This document shows positions 44,091 through 52,734 of a stretch of 55,040 nt of DNA, in pieces. A program made the position numbers and the translations under genes. The DNA is from Salinivirgaceae bacterium (GTDB lineage Bacteria > Bacteroidota > Bacteroidia > Bacteroidales > SZUA-534), in contig JAEINW010000009.1 in NCBI GenBank assembly GCA_016342715.1, forward strand, positions 1-55,040, in the 5' to 3' direction. Numbering within the stretch: the stretch's first letter is position 1; every line of letters begins with the position of its first letter. The notes beneath the pieces were generated by a model that did no database searches, was not told the DNA's origin, and was given only the letters and a program-made list of their open reading frames with translations.

Positions 44091-45053
44091 ATGACTTTAA
44101 AATACCTTTTGCTTGCTTCTATATTATTTATAGTACTATTTATAAATGATATAGAAGCTTCATATGTTTCTTTATATTCTTCGGATACCACAATAACCGT
44201 TAAAAACTGCATAAAAGAAACAACCATTAGCAATGGAAGTAAAACATCAACCCAAAAGGAGTTCTTAGATTGCTTTTGGGAAACAGGAACTGATACCATT
44301 ATTAGTATTGAAAATTGCCTTAAAACTACAAAGATCTCAAAATTGGGCTATGAACGAACAATAACAGAAAAATTACCCTGTTTTTGGGACGATGCAACAA
44401 TAACTGCGGACACCTTTTTATTACCAGGCCATAATGGTAAATGGAGACTCAATATTAATACCCGATATGAGAAAAATGGTGAAACAAAAACAGGATGGTC
44501 GTCAGATGGAATTTTTGAACAAGAGGCTTATCGAGCTGGTTTAGATACGGTAGCTAAAATTAAATATTCATCATCGCATCCTGTATTTAAACAATATGTG
44601 TATTACGAACAGTATAAGGATGAGGTTTTTTCAAAGCGGGACACAAGCATAGATATCGAGCTAATGCTTAAAAATGTGAATGAATTAAGAGCTGATGGAT
44701 GTAAGTGTGGTAGTAAAATTATGTATGGCACAACTCCCTTAAAGTGGAGCTCAAAACTTGAGCAAGTTGCTTTTTTATATGCAAAAGATATGTACGAAAG
44801 AGATTTTTATAGCCATACTTCTCCCGAAGGTGAAGGCCCTGGTGATCGTTTGGCTAAACAGAAAATAGAAGCAAGTTGTGGTGAAAACATAGCTCAAGGT
44901 CAAATGAATGGTGAAAAAGCCTTTCGAGCTTGGATAGAAAGTCCTGGGCACTGTGAAAATATGATGTTAAGCAGGTACACATATATTGGAGTTGCAAAAT
45001 ATATGGATAGATATTGTATGTTGTTAACTACTCAAATAAAAACAAAGCAATAG
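44091..45053 (+). CDS. exported CAP-domain (SCP/PR-1-like) protein
   Basis: 320 residues from ATG 44091 (upstream in-frame start is inside the previous gene). Signal peptide about 1-23. Residues 35-63 and 72-99 are two copies of a Cys-containing repeat (KNCIKETTIS ... LDCFWETGTDT; ENCLKTTKIS ... LPCFWDD). The CAP domain covers about 190-320: LKWSSKLEQVAFLYAKDMYE, FYSHTSPEGEGPGDRL, GENIAQG, AWIESPGHCENMM. The His and Glu of the CAP cavity are present. CAP proteins bind lipids or act in adhesion or proteolysis in various organisms; the role here is not known. Confidence 0.85.
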   Translation: MTLKYLLLASILFIVLFINDIEASYVSLYSSDTTITVKNCIKETTISNGSKTSTQKEFLDCFWETGTDTIISIENCLKTTKISKLGYERTITEKLPCFWDDATITADTFLLPGHNGKWRLNINTRYEKNGETKTGWSSDGIFEQEAYRAGLDTVAKIKYSSSHPVFKQYVYYEQYKDEVFSKRDTSIDIELMLKNVNELRADGCKCGSKIMYGTTPLKWSSKLEQVAFLYAKDMYERDFYSHTSPEGEGPGDRLAKQKIEASCGENIAQGQMNGEKAFRAWIESPGHCENMMLSRYTYIGVAKYMDRYCMLLTTQIKTKQ

Positions 45054-45715
45054 TGATATATATAGCTAAGCTCCTTGTATTAATTAGTACTGTTTTAAGT
45101 TTGAACACCATTCAAGCACAAAACAAACAAAGTGTAGTTGATACTTATGTCAAACAAGTTACTTCCGATAATTATGTCCGCTTACGGCATGGACCTTTTG
45201 AAACAAATTTTAATGCACAAGAAAATGCCATTGTATTCTTTGTGAGTGATGCAAATTCAGATTTGGATCAGAATTATGGAGTCCTTTATAACGCTGAGAT
45301 AGATGATTTTGAAAAATTTGGATTTAATACCATTGATTTAACTTATGGTCAAGGTGTGTTGGCTGTATTTTTCGAAAATTTGGATGGAGGCATCGATACG
45401 GAAATGATTGTAATTTATGAGAGTGCTTGCCGATCATTTTATGCTGATGGGGGTTATGCTGGTATTAAAATGGATTATCAAACCAGAGTATTTAAATATG
45501 AGCACAAAAATAAACAACAAGAAATAACAGAGTATAAAGTGCTGGGCGAATTGTTGACCGTAAATGGACCGCAAATTATGGGGACACAATTTGAAGAGAA
45601 ATTAATAGGTAGGAATCTGATATTTTCTTTTGAGAAAGCTTTGGGAGTTACAAATTCTGTGGCAAGAGTTAAAAAGAGAATTGAGTATTTAAGAACTGCA
45701 AGTCTATTAAAATAA
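45053..45715 (+). CDS. hypothetical exported protein, last gene of the operon
   Basis: About 220 residues from a GTG at 45053 overlapping the previous stop (TAGTG); an ATG at 45014 is also in frame and would overlap the CAP gene by 40 nt. The GTG form has a neat signal peptide (IYIAKLLVLISTVLSLN, ending QAQ). The rest is a single unrecognised domain with YVRLRHGPFETNFNAQENAI, FFVSDANSDLDQNYGVLYNA and EMIVIYESACRSFYADGG. The compact overlap makes cotranscription with the CAP gene likely. Confidence 0.6.
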   Translation: MIYIAKLLVLISTVLSLNTIQAQNKQSVVDTYVKQVTSDNYVRLRHGPFETNFNAQENAIVFFVSDANSDLDQNYGVLYNAEIDDFEKFGFNTIDLTYGQGVLAVFFENLDGGIDTEMIVIYESACRSFYADGGYAGIKMDYQTRVFKYEHKNKQQEITEYKVLGELLTVNGPQIMGTQFEEKLIGRNLIFSFEKALGVTNSVARVKKRIEYLRTASLLK

Positions 45716-46050
45716 ACCTTCAAAATACCTGCTTTTATAAACGAATTTCAAGAAAATCATGCATAGAATGAAACACGGGAACTTGTTTTTTTTATTTGTT
45801 ATTAGTTTGCTTTGCTAACAAATATTGAAGCTTGCCAGAAATAAACGCTCTCTCTCCCAAGTTTCCACATTTTTTACCAAATTCGGGTTTGTAATAAACA
45901 TTAAGAGCTTTATAAAAAAGAAAATTTAGTATTAAAAAATTTACAAACGCTATTGTTAGTATCCATATTTTTTCTACACATTAAATTTTAATGTTTATAC
46001 GTATGGTTAGGTTTTTGTGCTTTATTATCCGCTATCTTTCCGTGTGTTGG
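45716..46050. other. intergenic region between surface operon and restriction module
   Basis: AT-rich, no gene and no clear terminator found. It marks the boundary between plus-strand surface genes and the minus-strand restriction-like module, and ends in the structured element at 46051-46134. Confidence 0.3.
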
Positions 46051-46134
46051 GGCAGCCATACTCTTTGACAAGTTCTGGTTTATGCGTCAGCTTTTTGAGC
46101 GACTTGGCAATGTGTATGGGAACGAAGGGCTGTC
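46051..46134. repeat. long imperfect hairpin element next to the nuclease stop codon
   Basis: Nested complementary blocks are visible: GGCAGCC (46051-46057) with GGGCTGTC (46127-46134), ATAC (46058-46061) with GTAT (46114-46117), and TTGACAAGT (46065-46073) with ACTTGGCAA (46102-46110, 8 of 9). They enclose a loop of about 28 nt. GTTAGGT lies upstream near 46005. It is more GC-rich than its flanks and sits eight bases from the nuclease gene's stop, so it may be a terminator, a recombination site or a mobile remnant. Confidence 0.5.
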
Positions 46135-46141
46135 ATAGTTA

Positions 46142-46798
46142 CTAAACAAAACTGAACATAAGGTGATATAATTTTAAATCTTGTTTGTCATTTGTTAAAT
46201 GAGTTGAGCTGTAATGAAATTCAAAGTTGTCAATAAAATTTTCTTTTTGCAGAAAAGAAGTGGTAGCAATCTGCGTAAAATTATTCTTTAACAGGTAATT
46301 GATATCTTCAATATTGTTATGAATATCCAAAGAATCAATTACAAAGCCAAGCATGGCATTTATTTTATAATGAGATGAATATTTACCTGTAATAAATCTA
46401 TTAATTCCATTATTAATATATTCATAATTCAAGCCCGACGTTCCCCGACGTGCCTTTTGGTCTAAACGTTTACATTCAATAATATAATATTCGTCCTGAT
46501 TATAAAAAGTATTTGGAGAAAAAATTCGGATGTCAGTTCTTCCTGTGGAATTTGATTCTGGAACTTCAGGAAGTACAAAATAATTGAGGTTAAGTGATTT
46601 CTTAATTTCAGGATTATTTATGTAATTATTAACAATAATATCACGGATTCCATTTTCATTGTTTAGAGGAACTTCTTTCTCATCCTTTTTTAGCATAAAA
46701 TAACAAGAAGTAATTTTACAAAGAATAAGTTCAAATTCCTTATTGTACACTTCTCCATTATAAAGGAAATTTGATGCGTCTAACTCATTCTCCAGCAT
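46142..46798 (-). CDS. PD-(D/E)xK nuclease-like protein of the restriction module
   Basis: 218 residues from ATG 46798, which lies inside the end of the methyltransferase gene (14-nt overlap); the longer in-frame start at 46840 would overlap much more. A PD-(D/E)xK core is suggested by GRTDIRIFSPN (D) and YYIIECKRLD (E-x-K), with a following Q/R-rich helix region (QKARRGTSGLNYEYINNGIN). No signal peptide. Given the tight overlap, I infer this supplies the endonuclease activity for the adjacent methyltransferase; substrate specificity is unknown. Confidence 0.6.
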   Translation of the reverse strand: MLENELDASNFLYNGEVYNKEFELILCKITSCYFMLKKDEKEVPLNNENGIRDIIVNNYINNPEIKKSLNLNYFVLPEVPESNSTGRTDIRIFSPNTFYNQDEYYIIECKRLDQKARRGTSGLNYEYINNGINRFITGKYSSHYKINAMLGFVIDSLDIHNNIEDINYLLKNNFTQIATTSFLQKENFIDNFEFHYSSTHLTNDKQDLKLYHLMFSFV

Positions 46799-49700
46799 AC
46801 TTTCTCCTCCCTGTTTTAAGGATAGCATCCATGAATTCATCTACATCTTGATAACCTATAGCTGCATGCCAAAGTCGCTTCTCATTAGGTTTAAAAATAT
46901 AGAAATGGTCTTTTTCAAACCCGCGTAAATCTTTCTGCACAAACAATTTGTCGGTTATCTTTTGCGAAGAAAGTTTAATTGCCATTTTCAATAAATCTTC
47001 TTTGCTTTTATCTATCCAAACTACCGCATCTTGATTTTCAGATTTCGACACAACTTTAAAGAACATACCGACAATTTGTTTCGAATGCCAGATTTCAACA
47101 ATGAATTGATGAGTATCAGTACTTAGTGATTTTGAAAAACGTTTTAAAAATAATTCAGCATAATTCTCTAGTTCATTATCCTCAAATTCAAAAGATTTAA
47201 AATGTTCTATGCTAGCATTGTGCCCCATCTGAATAGGAATAACAACTTTATTAGCATAGTCAAGTAAAGACTTTTCCTTATCTGTGAAATTAAATGAATC
47301 TAATACCAAAATATCTAATTCGTCTTTTTGTTTCTGAATAACTCTATGTCTAGCACCTACAACACTCACGAAACAGTCAGCTTTTGCTTTATTAATTAAG
47401 TCTTCTAGTTCATAAACTTTATCACTAAGCTTTTTACTATCAATAAATGGTATTTCCCATTTCTCATCATGAACCTGTTCTCTTTCAATTCCAGCAGAAG
47501 AGAATGAATTTAATGCATAGTAGGAGAACAATGATGAATTTAATATCGACGACATTATTTTAAGGCGATAGATATTTTCTTCTTGATATGTTTTGATTGC
47601 AGTTAATGAGTCAGTAAAGACAACATCTTGTGAACACACAGCAGAAGTCATACGAAACTCATTTGAAAGCCCTTTCTTAAGCAATAACATCGGTGCAGAA
47701 AACAAATCTTTATTTCTTGGGCGATGGATTTTTATTTTAGACCAACAATCATTTAGCGATTGATTAACCCAATATGCCTGAATATTATTCTTATCTGTCT
47801 TTAGAAAAGGCTTTCCAACTAAATGAGTTGCATCATTCTCATCTTTTCCACCAATTGTAACTCCTTGACCTTTTAAATAGGAAGATTCATCGTTTGTTAC
47901 ATCTCCAATAGTTTTATAATCTTTTTTTAATCTGATTAACAGATTAAAATCTAAATATGAACCATAGACCAACGTTTTCAATAGCCAATCATGCTCTTTA
48001 AGCTTTTTTTGTTCAACTTTTTTATAATCACTACGTGATAGGCTAAAAACTTTGAACATTTTAAAGAACTTACTTGGCTTCAATGAAATATGTTCAATAA
48101 TATTGTTGTCAGTATTTTCTTTTAAGGCACTCTTAAAAAACAAAACGACAGCAGGGGCTATTGCTCCTGATTTATCAAATACATCATGTCTTACAGGAGC
48201 AAGTTCAAATATCTGGCGTAAGTTGAAATTATCAAGAAAGTAACCACGGAAATCTTTACCGTTAAGATTATATAGGACTTTACTTGTTGCGATAAGAGCA
48301 ACTTCTTTCTTTATTTCAAAATCACTTACGCGTAATAAAAATGCTTGAGCTATTTCATTGTTGCTGATGCTAGGAAGTTTTTGAAAACCTAATTCTTTTT
48401 CTCGTTTCTTTCTAATCTCAAGATAATTAATAAATTGTGCATCATCCCCTTTTCCTCTTTTCCAAGGTGGATTACCAATAATGTAATGAATATTTTGCGC
48501 CCTTAGAATTTTATTATATTCATGCCCTGTATTAAAAAAGTCTGCCTCAAAAAAGTTAGTATTTAATAATTTCGGAAACGTGAAAGTTTCTATGCTAGAA
48601 GGCTTTTGGTAATCCAATAGTGTTAGTTGAATAGAGAATATCGCAACCTGTATGGCTGACAAATTTTTATCTATTCCAAAAATATTATCAATTGCAAGTT
48701 GTCTTAATACCTCTTTGAATTCTTCCGAGTCCTCTTTTATATCTGGATTCAGACTAATATATCGTTCGATAATTTTCCTCAAAGTTTCTACCAAAAAAAT
48801 TCCTGAACCGCAAGCAGGGTCAAGAACTTTACAATTATATTCGTACTGATTATTTTCGTGATACTTTTTAACGGTCTCATTTAAAATATAATCAACCAAA
48901 AAAAGTGGAGTATAATAAGCTCCTTCTTTTTCCTGATTGCTTTCTCCAATAAAAGATTCATATACATTACTTATGAACTCAATTGGAATAATGGAGAAAT
49001 CGTAAAGTTTAAATAATGATTGCTGACCGTTACCTAAATCATCCTCATTCAATAAACTTATAATGGTATTCAGAGAATCTTGGTTTATATGCAGATATTC
49101 TGAGTCATCAAGCTTAAACATATCTCCATTAAATTTATTCTCTAAATACTTAAAGAATTTAATTGCATTATTTCTATTTGAGAGCAATGAACAAAAGTCA
49201 TTATTTGACCAATGTTTTTCACTATCAAATCCAATTTTAATATTCCTGTCAATTAGATACCTTACAAATATTACTTTCCCGATTATTGCATTGGCAACAT
49301 TTGGGAAAAGTTGATTTTTTGAAATCAATATATCCCTAGCCGCTTTAATATTCTTTAATAAATGATAGTCAACTCTACTTTCATATTTAAGCCAAGACTG
49401 ATATTTATCCCAGGTTTTACCAGAAACAATTTCAAAATAATTAAAATCATTTAAACAATCTTCTCCTGCAAATAATTCTAAAGAACTCTTTTCCTTTAAA
49501 TAACGGAATCCATTAAATATTTCAACGCTCTCATTATCAACAAAAATTATTATTGGAGATTCATTGAAATTCCATAATGCCTTATGAATTTTTTCTTTAT
49601 TCTTATGAGAATCATAAAAGAGAATCAGAGGTTTGTTATCAAATACAAAAAAGGCATCGGGTTTAAGTTTTTCTTTTAATAGCTTTTCTATCCTGCTGGA

Positions 49701-49799
49701 AAAATTGCATTCTTCTTGCCACCTCTCATTAGCAGTAATAAATAAACCATTCTCTTTGTTTATTTTTAATGTTTCAAATATATCAAAGAGGTTTCTCAT
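46785..49799 (-). CDS. Eco57I-type adenine-specific DNA methyltransferase/restriction protein
   Basis: 1004 residues. A class I SAM-dependent N6-adenine methyltransferase core: GAYYTP (293-298), motif I DPACGSG (327-333) and motif IV NPPW (443-446). A long C-terminal region (about 640-1000) probably serves target recognition. The N-terminal 110 residues resemble the nuclease-like part of type IIG enzymes (KPDAFFVFDNKPLILFYDSH, 46-65), but the ExK position reads D63-S-H65, so the nuclease may be dead. The gene overlaps the XRE gene by four bases (ATGA) at its start and the nuclease gene by 14 at its end. Confidence 0.85.
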   Translation of the reverse strand: MRNLFDIFETLKINKENGLFITANERWQEECNFSSRIEKLLKEKLKPDAFFVFDNKPLILFYDSHKNKEKIHKALWNFNESPIIIFVDNESVEIFNGFRYLKEKSSLELFAGEDCLNDFNYFEIVSGKTWDKYQSWLKYESRVDYHLLKNIKAARDILISKNQLFPNVANAIIGKVIFVRYLIDRNIKIGFDSEKHWSNNDFCSLLSNRNNAIKFFKYLENKFNGDMFKLDDSEYLHINQDSLNTIISLLNEDDLGNGQQSLFKLYDFSIIPIEFISNVYESFIGESNQEKEGAYYTPLFLVDYILNETVKKYHENNQYEYNCKVLDPACGSGIFLVETLRKIIERYISLNPDIKEDSEEFKEVLRQLAIDNIFGIDKNLSAIQVAIFSIQLTLLDYQKPSSIETFTFPKLLNTNFFEADFFNTGHEYNKILRAQNIHYIIGNPPWKRGKGDDAQFINYLEIRKKREKELGFQKLPSISNNEIAQAFLLRVSDFEIKKEVALIATSKVLYNLNGKDFRGYFLDNFNLRQIFELAPVRHDVFDKSGAIAPAVVLFFKSALKENTDNNIIEHISLKPSKFFKMFKVFSLSRSDYKKVEQKKLKEHDWLLKTLVYGSYLDFNLLIRLKKDYKTIGDVTNDESSYLKGQGVTIGGKDENDATHLVGKPFLKTDKNNIQAYWVNQSLNDCWSKIKIHRPRNKDLFSAPMLLLKKGLSNEFRMTSAVCSQDVVFTDSLTAIKTYQEENIYRLKIMSSILNSSLFSYYALNSFSSAGIEREQVHDEKWEIPFIDSKKLSDKVYELEDLINKAKADCFVSVVGARHRVIQKQKDELDILVLDSFNFTDKEKSLLDYANKVVIPIQMGHNASIEHFKSFEFEDNELENYAELFLKRFSKSLSTDTHQFIVEIWHSKQIVGMFFKVVSKSENQDAVVWIDKSKEDLLKMAIKLSSQKITDKLFVQKDLRGFEKDHFYIFKPNEKRLWHAAIGYQDVDEFMDAILKTGRRKYAGE

Positions 49800-50029
49800 T
49801 TTACTTCCTGAGTTTGGCTTGAATTTTTCTTTGAAATAATTAAATCACCAATCTCAATATTAAGGGCATTTGCAATTTCTCCTAACATATCTAATTTGGG
49901 TTGTACTTTATTTGTACACCATCGAGAAACTGTAGTTTCATCTCGTCCTACTTTATCCGCTAACCACTTATTTGATTTCTCTTTTTCAGCAAGAGCCACT
50001 TTTATTCTATTTTTAGTCGTTACACTCAT
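49796..50029 (-). CDS. XRE-family controller protein
   Basis: 77 residues: a helix-turn-helix domain (RIKVALAEKEKSNKWLADKV, DETTVSRWCTNKVQPKLDML) with a short basic tail. It is the first gene of the minus-strand module, overlapping the methyltransferase start by four bases. Its position and size fit a controller (C) protein that times restriction and modification. A promoter box lies about 40 nt upstream. Confidence 0.85.
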   Translation of the reverse strand: MSVTTKNRIKVALAEKEKSNKWLADKVGRDETTVSRWCTNKVQPKLDMLGEIANALNIEIGDLIISKKNSSQTQEVK

Positions 50030-50068
50030 ATTTATTAGAGTAAATTATCAAATAATTAGCATATCATG

Positions 50069-50099
50069 CAAATATATGAAAATCTTTTACTGTGCGAAA
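50069..50099 (-). promoter_or_regulatory. candidate promoter of the restriction module
   Basis: On the minus strand, TTTC (50099-50096) and TATATTTG (50076-50069, perfect TAnnTTTG) are 19 nt apart. The -33 box has one mismatch. Transcription would start near 50063, about 34 nt before the XRE ATG. A short CATAT...ATATG inverted repeat overlaps it and could bind the controller. Confidence 0.45.
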
Positions 50100-50480
50100 G
50101 GAAGAAGTAACTCTTTTATTAACAGAAGAAATAGCTTGTGGGTTTGAGTTAATAAATGTGTTGCTTGTGGGGCGGCTTTATCATGAAACATAACAAACAA
50201 TAAAATACTTTTTGTTTGTTTTATCTCTGGAATAAGTAAGCATAAAACAAAGGGTTTTTATTGCCATAAATATACCCGTTATTAGCGATTGTGCCAAAAA
50301 TTTTGTTAAGTAGTTTTTGAGACTTTGGTATAAGCAATCTGATTGCATAATTCCAGTCTGCCAATTGTATCAATGCTTTGTTTTGCCCTAAAGAGAAAAC
50401 CACATAAGGGTAGAGGAGAGATAAGTCAATAACTTTTTTTGCTAGCTACATTTTAAAAAATAGAGTTGATAAAACCTTTT
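50100..50480. other. intergenic region with a perfect 9-bp inverted repeat
   Basis: No convincing gene. AACAAACAA (50192-50200) and TTGTTTGTT (50212-50220) form a perfect stem with an 11-nt loop and a short T run after it. GTGTTG and GGGGCGGC near 50157-50176 are loosely similar to the GTGTTGGGGCAGCC at 46044-46057 on the other side of the restriction module. Confidence 0.35.
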
Positions 50481-50488
50481 TAATTTTG
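50481..50488 (+). promoter_or_regulatory. candidate -7 box for the gene at 50550
   Basis: TAATTTTG is a perfect TAnnTTTG, 61 nt before the ATG. No -33 box at the usual spacing. Confidence 0.3.
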
Positions 50489-50549
50489 TAAATTTATTTT
50501 CCGTGTAAACTATGTATAGTACTGAGTTAGTAACTTAAAAATATTATTT

Positions 50550-50912
50550 ATGGATAATATTGAAAATATAATATGGGATACCATAACAAAAAGTGCCAAA
50601 AAACGATTTGATTATTCTGCTTTTGAAAAGCAGCTTGATTCACCAGATGAAATTATAATTGATGGAATTGTATTTATCATAATAGATGAATTTGCCAAAG
50701 GCGAATCAAAAAAACATGTGGTAACAAAAGTACTTCAACGTGCATTATTGAAAGGGCTAAAATGGAATGAGTTTGATATTATCCGTTTTGTTAACAACAC
50801 AGAGCATCAATTTAAAGTTGAAATTTATACGGCAAATGTAGTATATCAAATGCTAAAAGATCATAAGGATATTAAAGAGGTTTTAACTACAGTAAATAAG
50901 ATGCTTAATTAA
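50550..50912 (+). CDS. hypothetical small cytoplasmic protein
   Basis: 120 residues, no signal peptide or membrane segment. Mixed charged helices and strands (DEIIIDGIVFIIIDEFAKGE, VLQRALLKGLKWNEFDIIRF, HKDIKEVLTTVNKMLN). I do not recognise a family. It stands alone between the restriction module and the hydrogenase-maturation operon, both of which run on the other strand. Confidence 0.6.
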   Translation: MDNIENIIWDTITKSAKKRFDYSAFEKQLDSPDEIIIDGIVFIIIDEFAKGESKKHVVTKVLQRALLKGLKWNEFDIIRFVNNTEHQFKVEIYTANVVYQMLKDHKDIKEVLTTVNKMLN

Positions 50913-50949
50913 TATGACCATTATAGTAGTTTAAAATCCTTTAAAGCAT

Positions 50950-52176
50950 TTACAAATAATCCAACGAATCACGATCAATTTTCACAAAAGGAGCTACTGC
51001 ACGTTCATAAATTCCATGCATATAGGCAATGGCCATACCATAGTTTGTAATTGGAATTCCTGCATCAACGGCTGGTTTTAGTCTGCTAATAACTTGTTTG
51101 CGGGTAATCATGCAGCCACCGCATTGTATGACCATCGCATAATCGGTAATTTCTCCGGGCACATCGTTTAAGCCTGAAACCACTTGATATTCAAGATTCT
51201 TTCCTGTGAAATTTGTGAGCCATCGTGGAATTTTTACCCTGCCAATATCATCACACGAGGTTTGATGAGCGCACGATTCAAGAATCAATATTTTATCGCC
51301 GTCTTTGAGTTTTGATAAATGCGGTGTGCCTTTTAAATAATTTTGAAAATCGCCTTTGTAACGAGCTAAAACCGTGCTAAAACTTGTTAATGGAATATGA
51401 TTGGGAATGGATGCTCCAGCCTTTAAAAACACTTGGCTATCGCAAATAACCAATGCGGGTTCAGGATTTAATCTTTTTAATAAGGTATCTACTTCTCGTT
51501 CTTTACAAACCACGGCAATGGCATCGTTATCCAGAATGTCGCGAATGGCTTGTACTTGGGGTAAAATTAATCGCCCTTCAGGTGCTTCTGCATCAATGGG
51601 CGTGATTAGTAAAACCAAATCGCCTTGGTTAATAATATCGCCAACTATGGTTTTTGAAAGATAAGCCGATTCGGGAATTTTCTTGCGAATGATGCTTACC
51701 AAATCGTCTCTTGAATAATTCTCAAGCGTACTGAAATTTATGGGTTCAACATCAAATTCTAATTTTAATTGTTCGGCTAAATCATAATCCAGTTTAGTTA
51801 TATCTGCTTTATTATGAATGGTAATAAATGGCACGTCGAATTTTTGCAACTCGCTTAGAATAAGTTTTTCGGGTGCTGCAAATTCATTATTGCTTATAAC
51901 CAGTAAGGCAAAATCGATGGTTTTTATGGCTGCCATGCTTTTATTAATGCGTAGTTTGCCTAAATCTCCTTGGTCATCAATTCCAGCGGTATCAATTATA
52001 ACCACAGGACCAATGCCCGGAATTTCCATGCTTTTCTTTACCGGGTCGGTAGTGGTTCCAGCCACATCAGAAACTATGGCCAAATCTTGTTCGGCTAAAA
52101 AATTAATTAATGAACTTTTTCCGTTGTTACGACGTCCAAAAATTCCTATGTGTGGTTTTGATTCTTTTCCTTTCAT
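50950..52176 (-). CDS. hydF: [FeFe]-hydrogenase maturation GTPase HydF
   Basis: 408 residues from ATG 52176, two bases after the upstream stop; an upstream ATG (52200) would overlap that gene. HydF is the scaffold on which the diiron subcluster of [FeFe]-hydrogenase is assembled before delivery to the apoenzyme. The GTPase domain has Walker A at 14-22 (GRRNNGKSS), a switch region GTTTDP and DTAG. The C-terminal cluster-binding part shows C302-x-H304 (SCAHQTSC) and C352-x-x-C355 (QCGGC). The residue before the CxxC, often His in HydF, is Gln here. The last gene of the operon with aspA, DUF2284, thioesterase and lipoprotein genes. Confidence 0.95.
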   Translation of the reverse strand: MKGKESKPHIGIFGRRNNGKSSLINFLAEQDLAIVSDVAGTTTDPVKKSMEIPGIGPVVIIDTAGIDDQGDLGKLRINKSMAAIKTIDFALLVISNNEFAAPEKLILSELQKFDVPFITIHNKADITKLDYDLAEQLKLEFDVEPINFSTLENYSRDDLVSIIRKKIPESAYLSKTIVGDIINQGDLVLLITPIDAEAPEGRLILPQVQAIRDILDNDAIAVVCKEREVDTLLKRLNPEPALVICDSQVFLKAGASIPNHIPLTSFSTVLARYKGDFQNYLKGTPHLSKLKDGDKILILESCAHQTSCDDIGRVKIPRWLTNFTGKNLEYQVVSGLNDVPGEITDYAMVIQCGGCMITRKQVISRLKPAVDAGIPITNYGMAIAYMHGIYERAVAPFVKIDRDSLDYL

Positions 52177-52177
52177 G

Positions 52178-52729
52178 TTATCTATTTTTATATAGATCAA
52201 TGGCCTTTAAATAATTTTGTGCTCCTTTTAAGCTAATGTCATTGGCAAAGCCTGATAAATCAGAATGATTTGCATCAATGAATATGTTTAGGGAATCTAA
52301 ATTAGCTGCCCAGATTGCAAAATCCTCATCAATAAATTTAGTGTTTTTAATTTTAGTAAGAATATTGTTTTCAAAATAATAGTTTTGTTTACACACTAAA
52401 TTTTTCCCCTGTAAAAATTGAATTCGTTGGCAATTTTTTGATAGAATAACACTTGCTGAATCTTTGCCAAGAGAAATAAATTCAATGAGTTCTACTTGTG
52501 GTAAAAATACCGAATCCCATTTAAAATTTTCATAGAATTTATCTTTCGAATCAGACACTAAATATTCCATTTCCCAATAAAGTAAACTATCTGAAATGTT
52601 AGCTGATATTAAATTAAAGTTACCTGTATTTAAGGCTCGTACATAGTTTTTTACCACATTTTCGGGATTGAACTTTGGAGTGGAACAGCCTATGGTTACT
52701 ATCGATAAAAGGAATACTATATTTTTCAT
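52178..52729 (-). CDS. small lipoprotein, NTF2-like
   Basis: 183 residues. The lipobox TIGC places the lipidated Cys at residue 15 (VTIGCSTPKF). The mature part begins NPENVVKNYVRALNTGNFNL, a pattern like NTF2/SnoaL or DUF4878 folds, which form small cone-shaped binding domains. It sits between the thioesterase and hydF genes with gaps of a few bases. Function unknown. Confidence 0.7.
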   Translation of the reverse strand: MKNIVFLLSIVTIGCSTPKFNPENVVKNYVRALNTGNFNLISANISDSLLYWEMEYLVSDSKDKFYENFKWDSVFLPQVELIEFISLGKDSASVILSKNCQRIQFLQGKNLVCKQNYYFENNILTKIKNTKFIDEDFAIWAANLDSLNIFIDANHSDLSGFANDISLKGAQNYLKAIDLYKNR

Positions 52730-52734
52730 GCTAA

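Noticed and set aside
46005-46138. Integron attC site at the restriction module edge
   Set aside because: GTTAGGT fits a core site, but no matching RYYYAAC partner was found in the proper place and no integrase is in the window; kept only as a structured element.
50221-50403. Small minus-strand reading frame after the restriction module
   Set aside because: 60 residues, no recognisable motif, no promoter or neighbour support.
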